Of a stretch of 64,000 nucleotides of DNA, positions 33,962 through 42,868 are shown one piece after another (position 1 is the first letter of the stretch; every line of letters begins with the position of its first letter). The position numbers were made by a program, and so were the translations under genes. The DNA is from Arthrobacter sp. 31Y (GTDB lineage: Bacteria > Actinomycetota > Actinomycetes > Actinomycetales > Micrococcaceae). Location of the stretch: positions 992,001 through 1,056,000 of the forward strand of contig NZ_JAFW01000001.1 of the NCBI RefSeq assembly GCF_000526335.1, given 5' to 3'. Under the pieces are notes generated by a model, which saw only the letters and a list, made by a program, of their open reading frames with translations, did not search any database and was not told the origin of the DNA.

Positions 33962-34388
33962 GAGGGATCCTTCCACAGACCTTCAGGCGTTTTCAGATCT
34001 CCCCCGTTTGCATCCTGCGGAGTGCTCCGCAGCATACTTATTCCGGTTCCGCTATATGACCCGGACCCAGCCTGCCCATGGTTGTGCACGTTGTAGGAAC
34101 GGCACGTCAATGGCGCAGCTGAGAGGTAAAGCCCACCGCTATATGAAGGCTGAAGGTTAACAGGGAAGACGCAAATATCTACGATACGGCAATGCAGCCT
34201 TTCTGTCTACCCCAGATCGTCCGTGATTGCAAGCACGGTTGCTGCAGGCACCAATGCTCCGGAAAATCCTCCGGGAACACGGGAAGACCGGCCAAGGAAT
34301 GGGACCAACGGCACAATTGTTGAAGTGGTGGGCAGCAGCGCGCTCCGCGATAGCCTTGCTACACCACTCCCGGATCGGAAGAGAGACC
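33962..34388. other. Divergent intergenic region, rpoB / thiolase
   Basis: 427 bp with no convincing gene. On the rpoB side there is an 18-bp near-palindrome, CTGCGGAG-TG-CTCCGCAG (34015-34032), about 55 bp before the rpoB start. A TTGACG at 34105-34110 (minus) could be a -35, but no TANNNT box follows at 16-19 bp. On the thiolase side I see only its GGAAGAG ribosome site. Confidence 0.5.
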
Positions 34389-35588
34389 ATGACCAACTCC
34401 GCTGACGACAATGACGTTGTCATCCTTGCTGCTTCCCGCACCCCACAGGGTCGGCTCAACGGACAATTGGCGGGATTCACCGCCGTCGACCTTGGCGCTC
34501 ATGCCATCACCGCAGCATTGGCGGCCAGCGGGGTCAAAGCCGAACAAGTTGACGCTGTCATCATGGGCCAGGTGCTTCAGGCAGGCACAGGACAAAATCC
34601 GGCCAGGCAAAGCGCCATCGCCGCCGGTGTTGGTTGGAACATCCCCGCCGTCACCATCAACAAGGTCTGCCTCTCCGGCCTCACCGCAGTCATTGATGCC
34701 GCCCGCATGATCCGCAGCGGTGATGCCACAGTAGTTATTGCCGGTGGACAGGAATCCATGACCAGGGCCCCTCACCTCCTCCCGGGGTCCCGCCAAGGCT
34801 GGACCTACGGAGCCATCCAAGCGCTGGATGTCGCCGCCCATGATGGCCTCACCGACGCCTTCGACGGACAGTCCATGGGATTGTCCACCGAAACGAAGAA
34901 CGTCACCCTCGGCATTGACCGCAAGGCCCAGGACGAAGTTGCCGCGGCCTCGCACCAGCGCGCCGCTGCCGCCATCGCAGACGGAACCTTCGACGTCGAA
35001 ATCGCTCCGGTAAGCGTCAAGCAGCGCAAGGGCGATCCCCTGGTGCTCACCACTGATGAAGGCGTCAGGCCCAACACCACGGTGGAGACGCTGGCACCGC
35101 TCAAGGCAGCTTTCGCCACCGACGGCACGATCACGGCCGGCAACTCCTCTCCCCTGTCCGACGGCGCCTCCGCGCTGGTGCTGACCAGTCGCCGGTTCGC
35201 CGAGGACAACGGGCTGGACTACCTTGCCGTTGTTGGCAAGCCAGGACAGGTTGCAGGACCTGACAACTCGCTACATTCCCAGCCGTCGAACGCCATTTCA
35301 CAGGCCTTGAAACGAGCGGGCTGGACGGCGGAAGACTTGGATTTCATCGAAATCAACGAGGCATTCGGCTCAGTGGCCGTACAGTCCCTCAAAGATCTCC
35401 ACTACCCCCTGGAGAAGTGCAACATCCATGGCGGCGCCATCGCCTTGGGCCACCCCATTGGGGCGTCCGGAGCGCGGCTCGCATTGCACGCCGCGCACGA
35501 GCTCAAGCGCAGGGGAACCGGAAAAGCGGCTGTCTCCCTCTGCGGAGGCGGAGGTCAGGGTGAAGCCCTCCTCCTGTACCGCGACTGA
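34389..35588 (+). CDS. Acetyl-CoA acetyltransferase (thiolase)
   Basis: Condenses or cleaves acyl-CoA (acetoacetyl-CoA thiolase type), 399 aa, cytoplasmic. Start ATG at 34389 behind GGAAGAG; the frame extends upstream but with no start of equal quality. The nucleophilic Cys94 is in NKVCLSGL. The catalytic His is in GHPIGASG, and the second Cys in SLCGGGG. The GGQESMTRAPHLL segment is typical. Degradative versus biosynthetic use cannot be told. It shares a short operon with the YbaK-like gene 41 bp downstream. Confidence 0.95.
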   Translation: MTNSADDNDVVILAASRTPQGRLNGQLAGFTAVDLGAHAITAALAASGVKAEQVDAVIMGQVLQAGTGQNPARQSAIAAGVGWNIPAVTINKVCLSGLTAVIDAARMIRSGDATVVIAGGQESMTRAPHLLPGSRQGWTYGAIQALDVAAHDGLTDAFDGQSMGLSTETKNVTLGIDRKAQDEVAAASHQRAAAAIADGTFDVEIAPVSVKQRKGDPLVLTTDEGVRPNTTVETLAPLKAAFATDGTITAGNSSPLSDGASALVLTSRRFAEDNGLDYLAVVGKPGQVAGPDNSLHSQPSNAISQALKRAGWTAEDLDFIEINEAFGSVAVQSLKDLHYPLEKCNIHGGAIALGHPIGASGARLALHAAHELKRRGTGKAAVSLCGGGGQGEALLLYRD

Positions 35589-35629
35589 CTGTACTGCGAC
35601 TGTCTCTACCGCGACTGAAAGGAGCCGCC

Positions 35630-36112
35630 ATGACTGAAGCTACCACCGACGGAGCCCAGCGATTCCTGTCTGATGCCGCCGCGCGCGGACTGGACGTGGA
35701 CGTCGTCGAGCGTCCTGCTGCGCGGAGCCTTGAAGAAGCTGCTGGCATCCTGGGCATCAGCCCGGCAGACATCGTGAAGTCATTGGTGGTCAAGCACCGC
35801 GACGGCAGCTTCCTGTTCGCGCTCATTCCAGGGGACCGCCAGATCTCATGGCCCAAGCTACGTGCCTTGGTGGGTGTCAATAAGCTCTCACTCCCGCCTG
35901 CGGACGTTGCCTTGGCCGCCACCGGCTATGAACGAGGCACCATTACGCCGCTCGGCAGCACCACCCCTTGGCCCGTGTACGCCGACTCCACCGTTTCCGG
36001 GCGTCGCATTTCCATGGGTGCAGGGGCACATGGACGGAGCGCGTTCGTGGATGCAGATGCACTCACAGCAGCCCTGGGAGCGATAGTGGCGGACATCAGC
36101 GAGCCCAACTGA
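35630..36112 (+). CDS. YbaK/EbsC-family aminoacyl-tRNA deacylase
   Basis: Cytoplasmic trans-editing enzyme of the INS-domain family that clears mischarged tRNA (Cys-tRNA-Pro or similar), 160 aa. The catalytic-site Lys is likely in ADIVKSLVVK. GTITPLG and SMGAGAHG are the family's substrate-pocket and glycine-turn motifs. GGAG site (aaaggagccgccATG). Whether it is YbaK, ProX or another specificity subgroup is open. A large palindrome follows 22 bp after the stop. Confidence 0.9.
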   Translation: MTEATTDGAQRFLSDAAARGLDVDVVERPAARSLEEAAGILGISPADIVKSLVVKHRDGSFLFALIPGDRQISWPKLRALVGVNKLSLPPADVALAATGYERGTITPLGSTTPWPVYADSTVSGRRISMGAGAHGRSAFVDADALTAALGAIVADISEPN

Positions 36113-36134
36113 CTGCACCGGACCGATCTAACCC

Positions 36135-36193
36135 AAGTAGGGGACAGCACTTGCTCCAATGAGATCTCATAAGAGCAGGTGCTGTCCCTACTT
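36135..36193. repeat. 59-bp near-perfect palindrome
   Basis: Arms of 21-22 bp (AAGTAGGGGACAGCACTTGC and the matching right arm, one bulge and one C/T difference) flank a 16-base centre that holds its own palindrome ATGAGATCTCAT. It lies between convergent ybaK and rplL, upstream of the rplL terminator. No T-run on either side. It may end ybaK transcription or be a REP-like element. Confidence 0.75.
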
Positions 36194-36209
36194 GCGTGCG
36201 TTAAACGCA

Positions 36210-36243
36210 GGAAGCCCCGCCCGGCGAACCGGACGGGGCTTCC
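36210..36243 (-). terminator. Terminator hairpin after rplL
   Basis: A 15-bp stem (GGAAGCCCCGCCCGG against CCGGACGGGGCTTCC, one wobble), four-base loop CGAA, 14 bp after the rplL stop. Tail is CTGCG with no T-run; strength is uncertain. Confidence 0.65.
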
Positions 36244-36257
36244 ACAAGCAAGACGAG

Positions 36258-36635
36258 TTACTTGAGGGTAACCGTGGCGCCAGCTTCTTCGAGCTGAGCC
36301 TTTGCCTTCTCGGCAGCTTCCTTGGTGGCGCCTTCGAGAACAGCCTTCGGTGCGCTGTCAACAACATCCTTGGCTTCCTTGAGGCCGAGGGAAGTGATGG
36401 CGCGAACTTCCTTGATCACTGCGATCTTCTTGTCGCCAGCAGCTTCGAGGATGACGTCAAATTCAGTCTTCTCTTCAGCAGCTTCAGCAGCACCGCCGGC
36501 AGCGGGGCCAGCAACTGCAACAGCAGCAGCCGTAACTTCGAAGGTCTCTTCGAAGAGCTTGACGAACTCGGAGAGCTCGATGATGGTCAGTTCCTTGAAA
36601 GCTTCAATGAGCTCTTCGTTGCTGAGCTTCGCCAT
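36258..36635 (-). CDS. rplL: 50S ribosomal protein L7/L12
   Basis: Stalk protein that recruits and activates translation GTPases, 125 aa. Order: N-terminal dimer domain ([20 protein letters not shown]), Ala/Gly hinge ([19 protein letters not shown], residues about 45-63), C-terminal domain with [17 protein letters not shown]. 76 bp after rplJ. Confidence 0.98.
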   Translation of the reverse strand: MAKLSNEELIEAFKELTIIELSEFVKLFEETFEVTAAAVAVAGPAAGGAAEAAEEKTEFDVILEAAGDKKIAVIKEVRAITSLGLKEAKDVVDSAPKAVLEGATKEAAEKAKAQLEEAGATVTLK

Positions 36636-36711
36636 GGTGGCGTCCTTCCATTAGTTGGCGCAGATCCGGGCTAAACCGGTCCATGCACCAGAGTTTGATT
36701 GAGGGGAGAAC

Positions 36712-37305
36712 TTAGTTCTCTTCGGTTGCAGCTTCAGCGGCTTCGGCCGGAGCCGCAACCTCTTCAGCAGCAGCCTCTTCAGCGGCCGGAGCTTCTTCAG
36801 CGGCCGGTGCAGATGCGCCGCCCTCTTCTTCAAGCTTGAGGCGCAGAGCGTCGATGATGCGTGCAGCAGCGGATGCGGGAGCCTTGAGGACACCAGCAAC
36901 ACGTGCAAGCTGCAGCTCGCGGGACTCGAGGGCTGCCAGTGCGGCAACTCCTGCTGCGTCCAATGCCTTGCCTTCGAAGACGCCGGTCTTGATAACCAGC
37001 TGCTTGTTGGCCTTGGCAAAGTCCGTCAGGCTCTTGGCAGCAGCAACAGCGTCACCCTTGATGAAGGCGATTGCAGTAGGGCCGGCGAGCTGATCGTTGA
37101 ATGCTTCAACTCCAGCTTCCTTGGCTGCAATGGCACTCAGGGTGTTCTTGACGACCGAGAACTTGGTGTCCTGGCCGAGCGCAACACGCAGTTCCTTGAG
37201 CTGTGCAACAGTGAGCCCGCGGTATTCGGTCAGGACAGCCGCGTTCGATTCCTTGAAATCGTTGGTGATCTCTGCAACTGCGGAGATCTTGCTAGGCGTT
37301 GTCAT
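36712..37305 (-). CDS. rplJ: 50S ribosomal protein L10
   Basis: Base of the stalk, binds L7/L12 dimers and autoregulates its operon; 197 aa. I start it at the ATG at 37305 behind GGAGGG (MTTPSKISAVAEITNDFKES); the frame open to 37437 is leader. The last 28 or so residues are an Ala/Glu-rich tail (AEEAPAAEEAAAEEVAAPA). Preceded by a structured leader. Confidence 0.97.
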   Translation of the reverse strand: MTTPSKISAVAEITNDFKESNAAVLTEYRGLTVAQLKELRVALGQDTKFSVVKNTLSAIAAKEAGVEAFNDQLAGPTAIAFIKGDAVAAAKSLTDFAKANKQLVIKTGVFEGKALDAAGVAALAALESRELQLARVAGVLKAPASAAARIIDALRLKLEEEGGASAPAAEEAPAAEEAAAEEVAAPAEAAEAATEEN

Positions 37306-37365
37306 AACCCTCCTTCCGGGGAATAAAGCCGGTCTTCCGGGTCCCCGCTCACGAGAGCTAAAACT

Positions 37366-37560
37366 AAAAAACGCCCCGCGCAGATGCACGGGGCTTGGCT
37401 CAACACAGTTTGATCCGTGGAGACTTGCTTCGTTCACCTGCGCCGGCCGCCCTATGTTCAGGGTCCTTCGTCAAGGAATTCACTTTTGCCTCAGGGGCGC
37501 AGCTACAGAATTGAGCCATGCTCGAAAGAGTGGATTCCCATCAACCGACGGTCTTTGGTA
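37366..37560 (-). promoter_or_regulatory. L10-type autoregulatory leader with attenuator
   Basis: The leader begins ACCAAAGACCGTCGG, resembling the conserved kink-turn arm of the L10 leader family. It ends in a terminator-like hairpin (GCCCCG, ten-base loop, CGGGGC at 37373-37394) followed by six T residues, 60 bp before rplJ. Such a terminator upstream of its own gene fits attenuation by L10(L12)4. It could alternatively be only the terminator of the GNAT gene upstream. Confidence 0.55.
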
Positions 37561-37565
37561 CTTCA

Positions 37566-37594
37566 AGGTTACGGGAGAGTGTTCGGCAAACCAA
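37566..37594 (-). promoter_or_regulatory. Candidate promoter of rplJL
   Basis: Minus strand: TTGGTT, 17-bp spacer, TAACCT. It sits just before the GNAT stop codon side and would start RNA at the L10-leader motif. Confidence 0.4.
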
Positions 37595-37605
37595 ATCGGC
37601 CCTGC

Positions 37606-38757
37606 CTAGTCTGACGACGTTGCTCCCGACAACCTGCCCGGAAGTTCCTTCTGCCACAGTCCAGTAACGCCCGCAGTGGTGAATCCCAGCTGCTTGTTTA
37701 CGGTCAGGAGGTACCTGTTCTCCGGCGCGTTCCATGTATAGATGACGCGGGCGTCCGGGAACTGCTCGCTCAGCCGTTCCATATTGGCAACCTTGATCAG
37801 CAAGCCCAGCTTGTTGCCCCGGTGTTCCTGCAGGACCAAAGTATCGTCTTGGAAAACCACGTCCTGGCGGTGCGCAAGAACACTAATGGTGGTCAGGCCC
37901 ACCAGGCGTCCGCTCTCAATATGTTCGACGGCGGTCACCACGGTGCGCCGGCCCTGCGCCAAAGCGGCGTTCTCGGTTTCGCGCAGAACAGCTTCGTCGA
38001 AAACCATTCCGCTCGCTTCAACTTCAGGTGCGTCCTCGTCTCCCTCGTCCCTGACCACCTCGCCAGCTGCGTTCTCCAGTGCTGCGACGGCTTCCAGCCA
38101 AGGTTCGGGGCAACGGTCCGTCCAGTGGTGGAGGGTGTACCGGCCGCCGTTGGCCTCTTCTGCTTCAAGCTGCAGATCCCCCACCAGCTTGGAATCCAAG
38201 GGAAGCACGCATGAGCTGAACTGTTCAATATGCTGAAGGGTGTACCCGGCGCGCTTGGCGAAGTCCACTTCCCTGCTGCTTACTGGTACAAAACCTGCGC
38301 CGCTGCCCGGGATCAACTGGTCCTCGGGTATCTCAGTGAGTGAAGTTGCCGGATGATTGGTATCCACCAAGGCCATGATGCGGCCCTCAGCCCGGGCGAG
38401 TTGCTCCGCGGCCTCCAGCAACTGACGTCCGACGCCCTGCCCCTGGAACTCGGGCAGGATGTCCAAGGTGAACTCCGCCAGGTCAAGGTTGTCAGCCAGG
38501 GGCAAGGCGATGTCCACCGTACCCACAATGACACCATCCAATTTTGCTACCAGAATGACTTGGCGCTCATAGGGATCAGAAAGCTCCAAGAGCTTTTCCA
38601 ACGGCGTATAGGCGAGGTCGTCACTCCCCCAGGTCTCCATGCGTACCCGACGCCCTACTTCCACGGCATCCAGGAAATCAGCGGCATCGGGGCTGTCCAA
38701 GGTGTCAGGCACCCACAGCTGCTCGACTTGAACGGTGTTCGTCTCGTCTACAGTCAT
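37606..38757 (-). CDS. Double-domain GNAT acetyltransferase (copy 2)
   Basis: Predicted N-acetyltransferase, 383 aa; substrate unknown. The start at 38757 overlaps the upstream paralogue's stop by 4 bp (ATGA). An ATG 18 bp further upstream is an alternative. Two GNAT domains: the first has the acetyl-CoA loop PEFQGQGVGRQLLEAAE near residue 115; the second has LQEHRGNKLGLLIK near 320. The layout resembles mycothiol synthase, but that gene is elsewhere (58.2 kb). The C-terminal third closely matches the upstream gene (ENRYLLTVNKQLGF versus ENQHMLAINIALGF). Confidence 0.85.
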   Translation of the reverse strand: MTVDETNTVQVEQLWVPDTLDSPDAADFLDAVEVGRRVRMETWGSDDLAYTPLEKLLELSDPYERQVILVAKLDGVIVGTVDIALPLADNLDLAEFTLDILPEFQGQGVGRQLLEAAEQLARAEGRIMALVDTNHPATSLTEIPEDQLIPGSGAGFVPVSSREVDFAKRAGYTLQHIEQFSSCVLPLDSKLVGDLQLEAEEANGGRYTLHHWTDRCPEPWLEAVAALENAAGEVVRDEGDEDAPEVEASGMVFDEAVLRETENAALAQGRRTVVTAVEHIESGRLVGLTTISVLAHRQDVVFQDDTLVLQEHRGNKLGLLIKVANMERLSEQFPDARVIYTWNAPENRYLLTVNKQLGFTTAGVTGLWQKELPGRLSGATSSD

Positions 38758-39863
38758 TCCAGCCGTTTCTGCCATTCGCCGTCAAAGCCGGAAGGCTCGA
38801 ACCCCAAGGCGATATTTATGGCCAGCATATGCTGGTTTTCATTGGCGTTCCATGTCATTACCGACGTGGCGGCAGGCCAGAGCTCTGCAATACGGCGAAG
38901 ATTGACAATCTTGACCAGCATCCCGAGGCCGTGCCCGCGGTGCCCTGGAGCAACCAGCGTGTCCTCCTGGTAGACCATGCCCGGGGTGGCTTCGCGGTGG
39001 GTGAGGATGGTGTAAGCCGCCAACTCCCCTGTGGCGTCGTGGCGGGCAACCGCTGCCGTGGAAGCTACGCCACCTGCCAGCCAAGTGGATTCCTCCACAC
39101 GGACACGGCTGGCATCCCATTCCTCGCCCTCCCAGCCCAGGCCTGCGATGGGCACCTCAGTGCTCATGAGACTTTTCAGCGTGGCGAACACGTCCACCAG
39201 CTCATCGGGGCAGCGGTCCTGCCACCCAATAAAGCTGTAGCCGACTGCCCGCCTCGAAGCCTGCTCTTCCAGATCCTGCAGGAGCCCTTCCCCGACCGGG
39301 AGCGACAGCGTGCTGTTGGTTTCAACCTGCTCCAGCGAGTACCCGTGATGGAGGGCAAACCCGGTGGAGGCAGAGTCCAGTGGGACACCACCCGTGCCGG
39401 ACTTTGCTTCCAGCAACTCACCGCCCGGGATGAGGAGTTTCATTGGCTCGGAACAAAACGCGTCGAAGGACACACGGTCCCGTTCGCGTGCCACCTTCTC
39501 CAGCTGCTCGACGATCCTTGTCCCAATGCCGCGGCGGCGATAGACGGCGTCCACCAGGACGTCCACACCCGCCGTCGTCGTGTTTTCACTCAGCGGCAAG
39601 GTCAGCGTGCCGCGGCCCACCACGGTCCCCTTGAGGCGAGCAAGGAAGACTTGCCGCTCTTCGTAGGCATTGCCCTGCCAGAAGAGGACAGCTTCGGCCA
39701 GAGTGGAGCAACGGTCCAGATTGCCCCAGAGATCCAAGTGATGGGCAACGTCCAGATCATGGAAGGCGCGAAAATCGGGCGCCCCCGTCGCGTCAGGGCT
39801 TGTGGGGATCGTAATCCGTTCTACGGACAACCCGGCAAGGGCGGAAGAGTTCGACGACGACAC
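38754..39863 (-). CDS. Double-domain GNAT acetyltransferase (copy 1)
   Basis: Paralogue of the next gene, 369 aa if started at the GTG at 39863, eight bases after AGGA. A TTG at 39830 (MSVERITIPTS) and a GTG at 39887 are alternatives. First acetyl-CoA loop: VYRRRGIGTRIVEQLEK; second: PGHRGHGLGMLVKIVN. Shared marks with copy 2 include DRCP in the linker, VYQEDTLV, and the C-terminal WQK. The pair sits between rplA and rplJ, where other genomes usually run rplA-rplJ directly. Confidence 0.8.
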   Translation of the reverse strand: MSSSNSSALAGLSVERITIPTSPDATGAPDFRAFHDLDVAHHLDLWGNLDRCSTLAEAVLFWQGNAYEERQVFLARLKGTVVGRGTLTLPLSENTTTAGVDVLVDAVYRRRGIGTRIVEQLEKVARERDRVSFDAFCSEPMKLLIPGGELLEAKSGTGGVPLDSASTGFALHHGYSLEQVETNSTLSLPVGEGLLQDLEEQASRRAVGYSFIGWQDRCPDELVDVFATLKSLMSTEVPIAGLGWEGEEWDASRVRVEESTWLAGGVASTAAVARHDATGELAAYTILTHREATPGMVYQEDTLVAPGHRGHGLGMLVKIVNLRRIAELWPAATSVMTWNANENQHMLAINIALGFEPSGFDGEWQKRLE

Positions 39864-39914
39864 GCACCAAATCCTACGGTGCACCACTGCTGGTGAACAG
39901 GCAAAAGGGCAAGA

Positions 39915-39950
39915 AAAAGGACCGCCCGGCAGAGCCGGACGGTCCTTTTA
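39915..39950. terminator. Bidirectional terminator after rplA
   Basis: AAAAAGGACCGCCCGGC, AGAG loop, CCGGACGGTCCTTTTT-like complement (TTTTA). 23 bp after the rplA stop. Separates rplKA from the GNAT pair. Confidence 0.88.
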
Positions 39951-39972
39951 TCAGAGCAAGTGCCCGCGAAGC

Positions 39973-40680
39973 TTACGCGTCGACGAGGACCTTGGTGACG
40001 TTCGGGTCAACGGTGATGCCCGGACCGAACGTGGTGGCAACGGTAGCCTTCTGGATGTAGCGGCCCTTGGAAGCGGACGGCTTCAAACGAAGCACCTCTT
40101 CCAGTGCAGCTGCGTAGTTCTCGGCCAGCTTGTTGATGTCGAAGGACACCTTGCCGATGATGAAGTGCAGGTTGGAGTGCTTGTCGACGCGGAAGTCGAT
40201 CTTGCCACCCTTGATGTCGTTGACAGCCTTGGTGACGTCCGGGGTAACCGTACCGGTCTTCGGGTTCGGCATCAGGTTACGCGGTCCGAGGACCTTACCC
40301 AGACGGCCAACCTTGCCCATGAGGTCAGGGGTTGCCACTGCGGCATCGAAGTCGGTCCAGCCGGCTGCGATCTTTTCGATCAGGTCATCGGAACCAACAA
40401 AGTCGGCGCCGGCAGCGATTGCTGCTTCAGCCTTGTCGCCGGTTGCGAAAACGAGGACGCGGGCGGTCTTACCGGTGCCGTGGGGCAGGTTGACGGTGCC
40501 ACGAACCATCTGGTCAGCCTTACGCGGGTCAACGCCCAGACGGAAAGCGACCTCAACGGTTGCGTCGAACTTGGAAGGATTGGTGTCCTTCGCGAGGGTG
40601 ATGGCCTCGATCGGGGCGTAGACCTTGTCTGCCTCGATCTTGGCTACGGCTGCCTCATATGCTTTGCTGCGCTTTGCCAT
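39973..40680 (-). CDS. rplA: 50S ribosomal protein L1
   Basis: L1-stalk protein, 235 aa. ATG at 40680 ([20 protein letters not shown]); the open frame to 40767 is spacer. The RNA-binding signature [19 protein letters not shown] and [14 protein letters not shown] are intact. 147 bp after rplK; a small hairpin (GAAGGCC/GGCCTTC, 40800-40818) lies in that gap. Confidence 0.98.
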   Translation of the reverse strand: MAKRSKAYEAAVAKIEADKVYAPIEAITLAKDTNPSKFDATVEVAFRLGVDPRKADQMVRGTVNLPHGTGKTARVLVFATGDKAEAAIAAGADFVGSDDLIEKIAAGWTDFDAAVATPDLMGKVGRLGKVLGPRNLMPNPKTGTVTPDVTKAVNDIKGGKIDFRVDKHSNLHFIIGKVSFDINKLAENYAAALEEVLRLKPSASKGRYIQKATVATTFGPGITVDPNVTKVLVDA

Positions 40681-40827
40681 GCTGCTATTTCTCCTTGTGC
40701 AGTTGTGGTCTGCGGACCGCGCTGGGCCCTGCCACAAGCCGCGGATCCGGCAAGGATCCTGCGACATTTCAATGTTTCAGATGCCGGTTGCCCGGCGGGT
40801 GAAGGCCACAAGGGCCTTCGAAGGTTA

Positions 40828-41259
40828 TTAGCCTTCTACGGTGATGCCCATGGAGCGGGCGGTGCCGGCGATGATCAGGGCAGCAGCCTTGATGTCGTTG
40901 GCGTTGAGGTCTTCCATCTTGGTGGAAGCAATTTCCTCAACCTGTGCCTGGGTCAGCTTGGCAACCTTGACGGTGTGCGGGGTGGCCGAACCCTTGGCAA
41001 CGCCTGCAGCCTTCTTGATGAGCTCTGCAGCCGGCGGGGTCTTGGTGATGAAGGTGAAGGAACGGTCTTCGTAAACCGTGATTTCAACCGGGATAACGTT
41101 TCCGCGCTGGGATTCCGTTGCAGCGTTGTACGCCTTGCAGAATTCCATGATGTTGACACCGTGCTGGCCAAGCGCAGGACCGATCGGCGGAGCCGGGTTA
41201 GCGGCACCTGCCTGGATCTGCAGCTTGATGAGGCCGGTGACCTTCTTCTTGGGAGCCAA
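40828..41259 (-). CDS. rplK: 50S ribosomal protein L11
   Basis: Binds the GTPase-associated centre and is needed for RelA stimulation; 143 aa. TTG start behind AAGGA, giving [18 protein letters not shown]. The Pro-rich flexible signature [19 protein letters not shown] and the C-terminal [13 protein letters not shown] are complete. Confidence 0.98.
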
Positions 41260-41389
41260 TGTAGGGTCCTTCTCTCAATAGCTTCCTGGGACACAGGAGC
41301 GCGTCCCAGGTTGGTGGCCGCCATGGCGAGGCGGCCGGCCGCTCCCGAACTGCTAAGCAGGCAGGACTGGAGCGAAATTTTGGAATCAG

Positions 41390-42256
41390 CTAGATCTTGG
41401 TGACCTGGTTGAAGGCGAGCGTTACCGGGGTTTCGCGCTCGAAGATCGAGACCAGAACCACCAGGGTCTGGGACTCGGGCTTGATCTCGGAGATCGTAGC
41501 CGGGAGGGTCTCGAACGGACCTTCCTTGACGATGACCGACTCGCCGACCTCGAAGTCGACGGCCACGGGAGCCTGGTTCTGCTTGTTGACGGGCTTGCCC
41601 TGCTCTGCCTGCTCTTCTTCGAAGACCGGGGCGAGCATGGAGAAGACCTCATCGAGCCGCAGCGGGACAGGGTTGTGGGCGTTACCCACGAAGCCGGTGA
41701 CACCCGGCGTGTGACGAACAGCACCCCAGGAAGCGTCAGTCAGGTCCATGCGGACCAGGACGTAGCCGGGAATGCGCACGCGGTTGATGACCTTGCGCTG
41801 CGCGTTCTTGATCTCGACGACCTCTTCCATGGGCACCTGGATCTCGAAGATGTAATCTTCCATGTCCAGGGTCTGGATGCGGGTCTCAAGGTTGGCCTTT
41901 ACGCGGTTCTCGTAACCGGCGTAGGAGTGGATGACGTACCAGTCACCTTCCTGGCGGCGCAGCTTGCCCTTGAACTCTTCGGCCGGATCGACCGGCGCTG
42001 CTGCAGCAGCGGCTGCCAGCTCGTCGCCGTCGGACTCTTCCGAAGCGTCGTCTTCATCGGCAACATCACCGGACGCGTCATCAGACTCGGCGTCCACATC
42101 AGCTTCGAAATCCTCTTCGGAATCGTCGGCGTCGGCAGATTCGGGCGCAGCAGAATCGACCTCGGCCTCTTCCACGACAATTGCCGTGGCGTCGGCTGAG
42201 TCCTCGGCGGATTCGCCCAGCTCAGTCTCGTTTACCTCGAGCTCCTGCTCAGACAC
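41390..42256 (-). CDS. nusG: Transcription factor NusG with acidic extension
   Basis: RNA polymerase elongation factor linking transcription to translation and Rho, 288 aa from the GTG at 42256, seven bases after AGGAG. An ATG at 42286 has no spaced ribosome site. About 100 N-terminal residues are Glu/Asp/Ser/Ala-rich and probably disordered ([17 protein letters not shown]). The NGN domain starts at [15 protein letters not shown]. The KOW motif is [17 protein letters not shown]. Extended acidic NusG is known in actinobacteria. 84 bp after secE's stop-side, 131 bp before rplK. Confidence 0.97.
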   Translation of the reverse strand: MSEQELEVNETELGESAEDSADATAIVVEEAEVDSAAPESADADDSEEDFEADVDAESDDASGDVADEDDASEESDGDELAAAAAAAPVDPAEEFKGKLRRQEGDWYVIHSYAGYENRVKANLETRIQTLDMEDYIFEIQVPMEEVVEIKNAQRKVINRVRIPGYVLVRMDLTDASWGAVRHTPGVTGFVGNAHNPVPLRLDEVFSMLAPVFEEEQAEQGKPVNKQNQAPVAVDFEVGESVIVKEGPFETLPATISEIKPESQTLVVLVSIFERETPVTLAFNQVTKI

Positions 42257-42370
42257 TTGGTCTCCTGCTTCCTCATTGCCTAACATGCCTATTTAAATGG
42301 CTCAATTCCGCAAACCCCGCAAAATCCCTGAATCAACAAGGAAATTCACACAGTTTGCGGACAGATCCGC

Positions 42371-42652
42371 TTAGCGGTCCGTAGCGCCTGACCCACCGAA
42401 GACCCAGCTGACTCCCGTGCCGAAAGCCAGATCCAGCAGAGTGACGATGAGCATCATGATGGCCACGAACACCAGCACCACGAGCGTGTAGTTGATCAGT
42501 TCCTTGCGGGTTGGAGCAACGACCTTCTTCAGTTCACCAATGACCTGGCGGACGAAGAGTGCAATTCGGGCGAAGAAACCGCGATCGGCTTTCTTGGCGG
42601 GACGGCCCTTCGAGCTGCTGGCAGCTGTTTCGGTCACCTGGTCCTCACTCAC
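42371..42652 (-). CDS. secE: Preprotein translocase subunit SecE
   Basis: Clamp subunit of the SecYEG channel, 93 aa, single membrane span. GTG start (VSEDQVTETAASS) with only a weak ribosome site. The conserved amphipathic segment FVRQVIGELKKVVAPTRKEL precedes the helix LVVLVFVAIMMLIVTLLDLA. It lies 80 bp downstream of tRNA-Trp on the same strand. Confidence 0.97.
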   Translation of the reverse strand: MSEDQVTETAASSSKGRPAKKADRGFFARIALFVRQVIGELKKVVAPTRKELINYTLVVLVFVAIMMLIVTLLDLAFGTGVSWVFGGSGATDR

Positions 42653-42732
42653 CTTGCAAAGTCGTTGACCCGACTCTGATCAGAGCCATGGTTGCTGCGC
42701 GTGCTCCAGCGTTGCCGCCGGAACAGCTTGCG

Positions 42733-42805
42733 CAGGGCAGACAGGACTCGAACCTGCAACCTGCGGTTTTGGAGACCGCTGCGCTACCAATTGCGCCACT
42801 ACCCT
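42733..42805 (-). tRNA. tRNA-Trp (CCA)
   Basis: 73 nt, full cloverleaf on the minus strand: acceptor AGGGTAG/CTGCCCT, D arm GCGC..GCGC with AATTGGTA loop, anticodon stem GCGGT/ACCGC with loop CTCCAAA (anticodon CCA, plus 42770-42772), T arm GCAGG-TTCGAGT-CCTGT, discriminator G. CCA is not encoded. Confidence 0.97.
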
Positions 42806-42868
42806 ATGGATTGAATCCATGTTTCAGGCCGCACTTCAGCCTGTGGTGCTTTTCAACACCGGTGAACC

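Noticed and set aside
34157..34480. 107-codon minus-strand frame in the rpoB-thiolase gap
   Set aside because: Overlaps the thiolase start, no ribosome site, composition not protein-like.
40800..40818. GAAGGCC/GGCCTTC hairpin between rplK and rplA as a terminator
   Set aside because: Short, no T-run, and both genes are normally co-transcribed.
41287..41308. TGGGAC/GTCCCA repeat before rplK
   Set aside because: Six-bp stem with a long loop and no conserved context.
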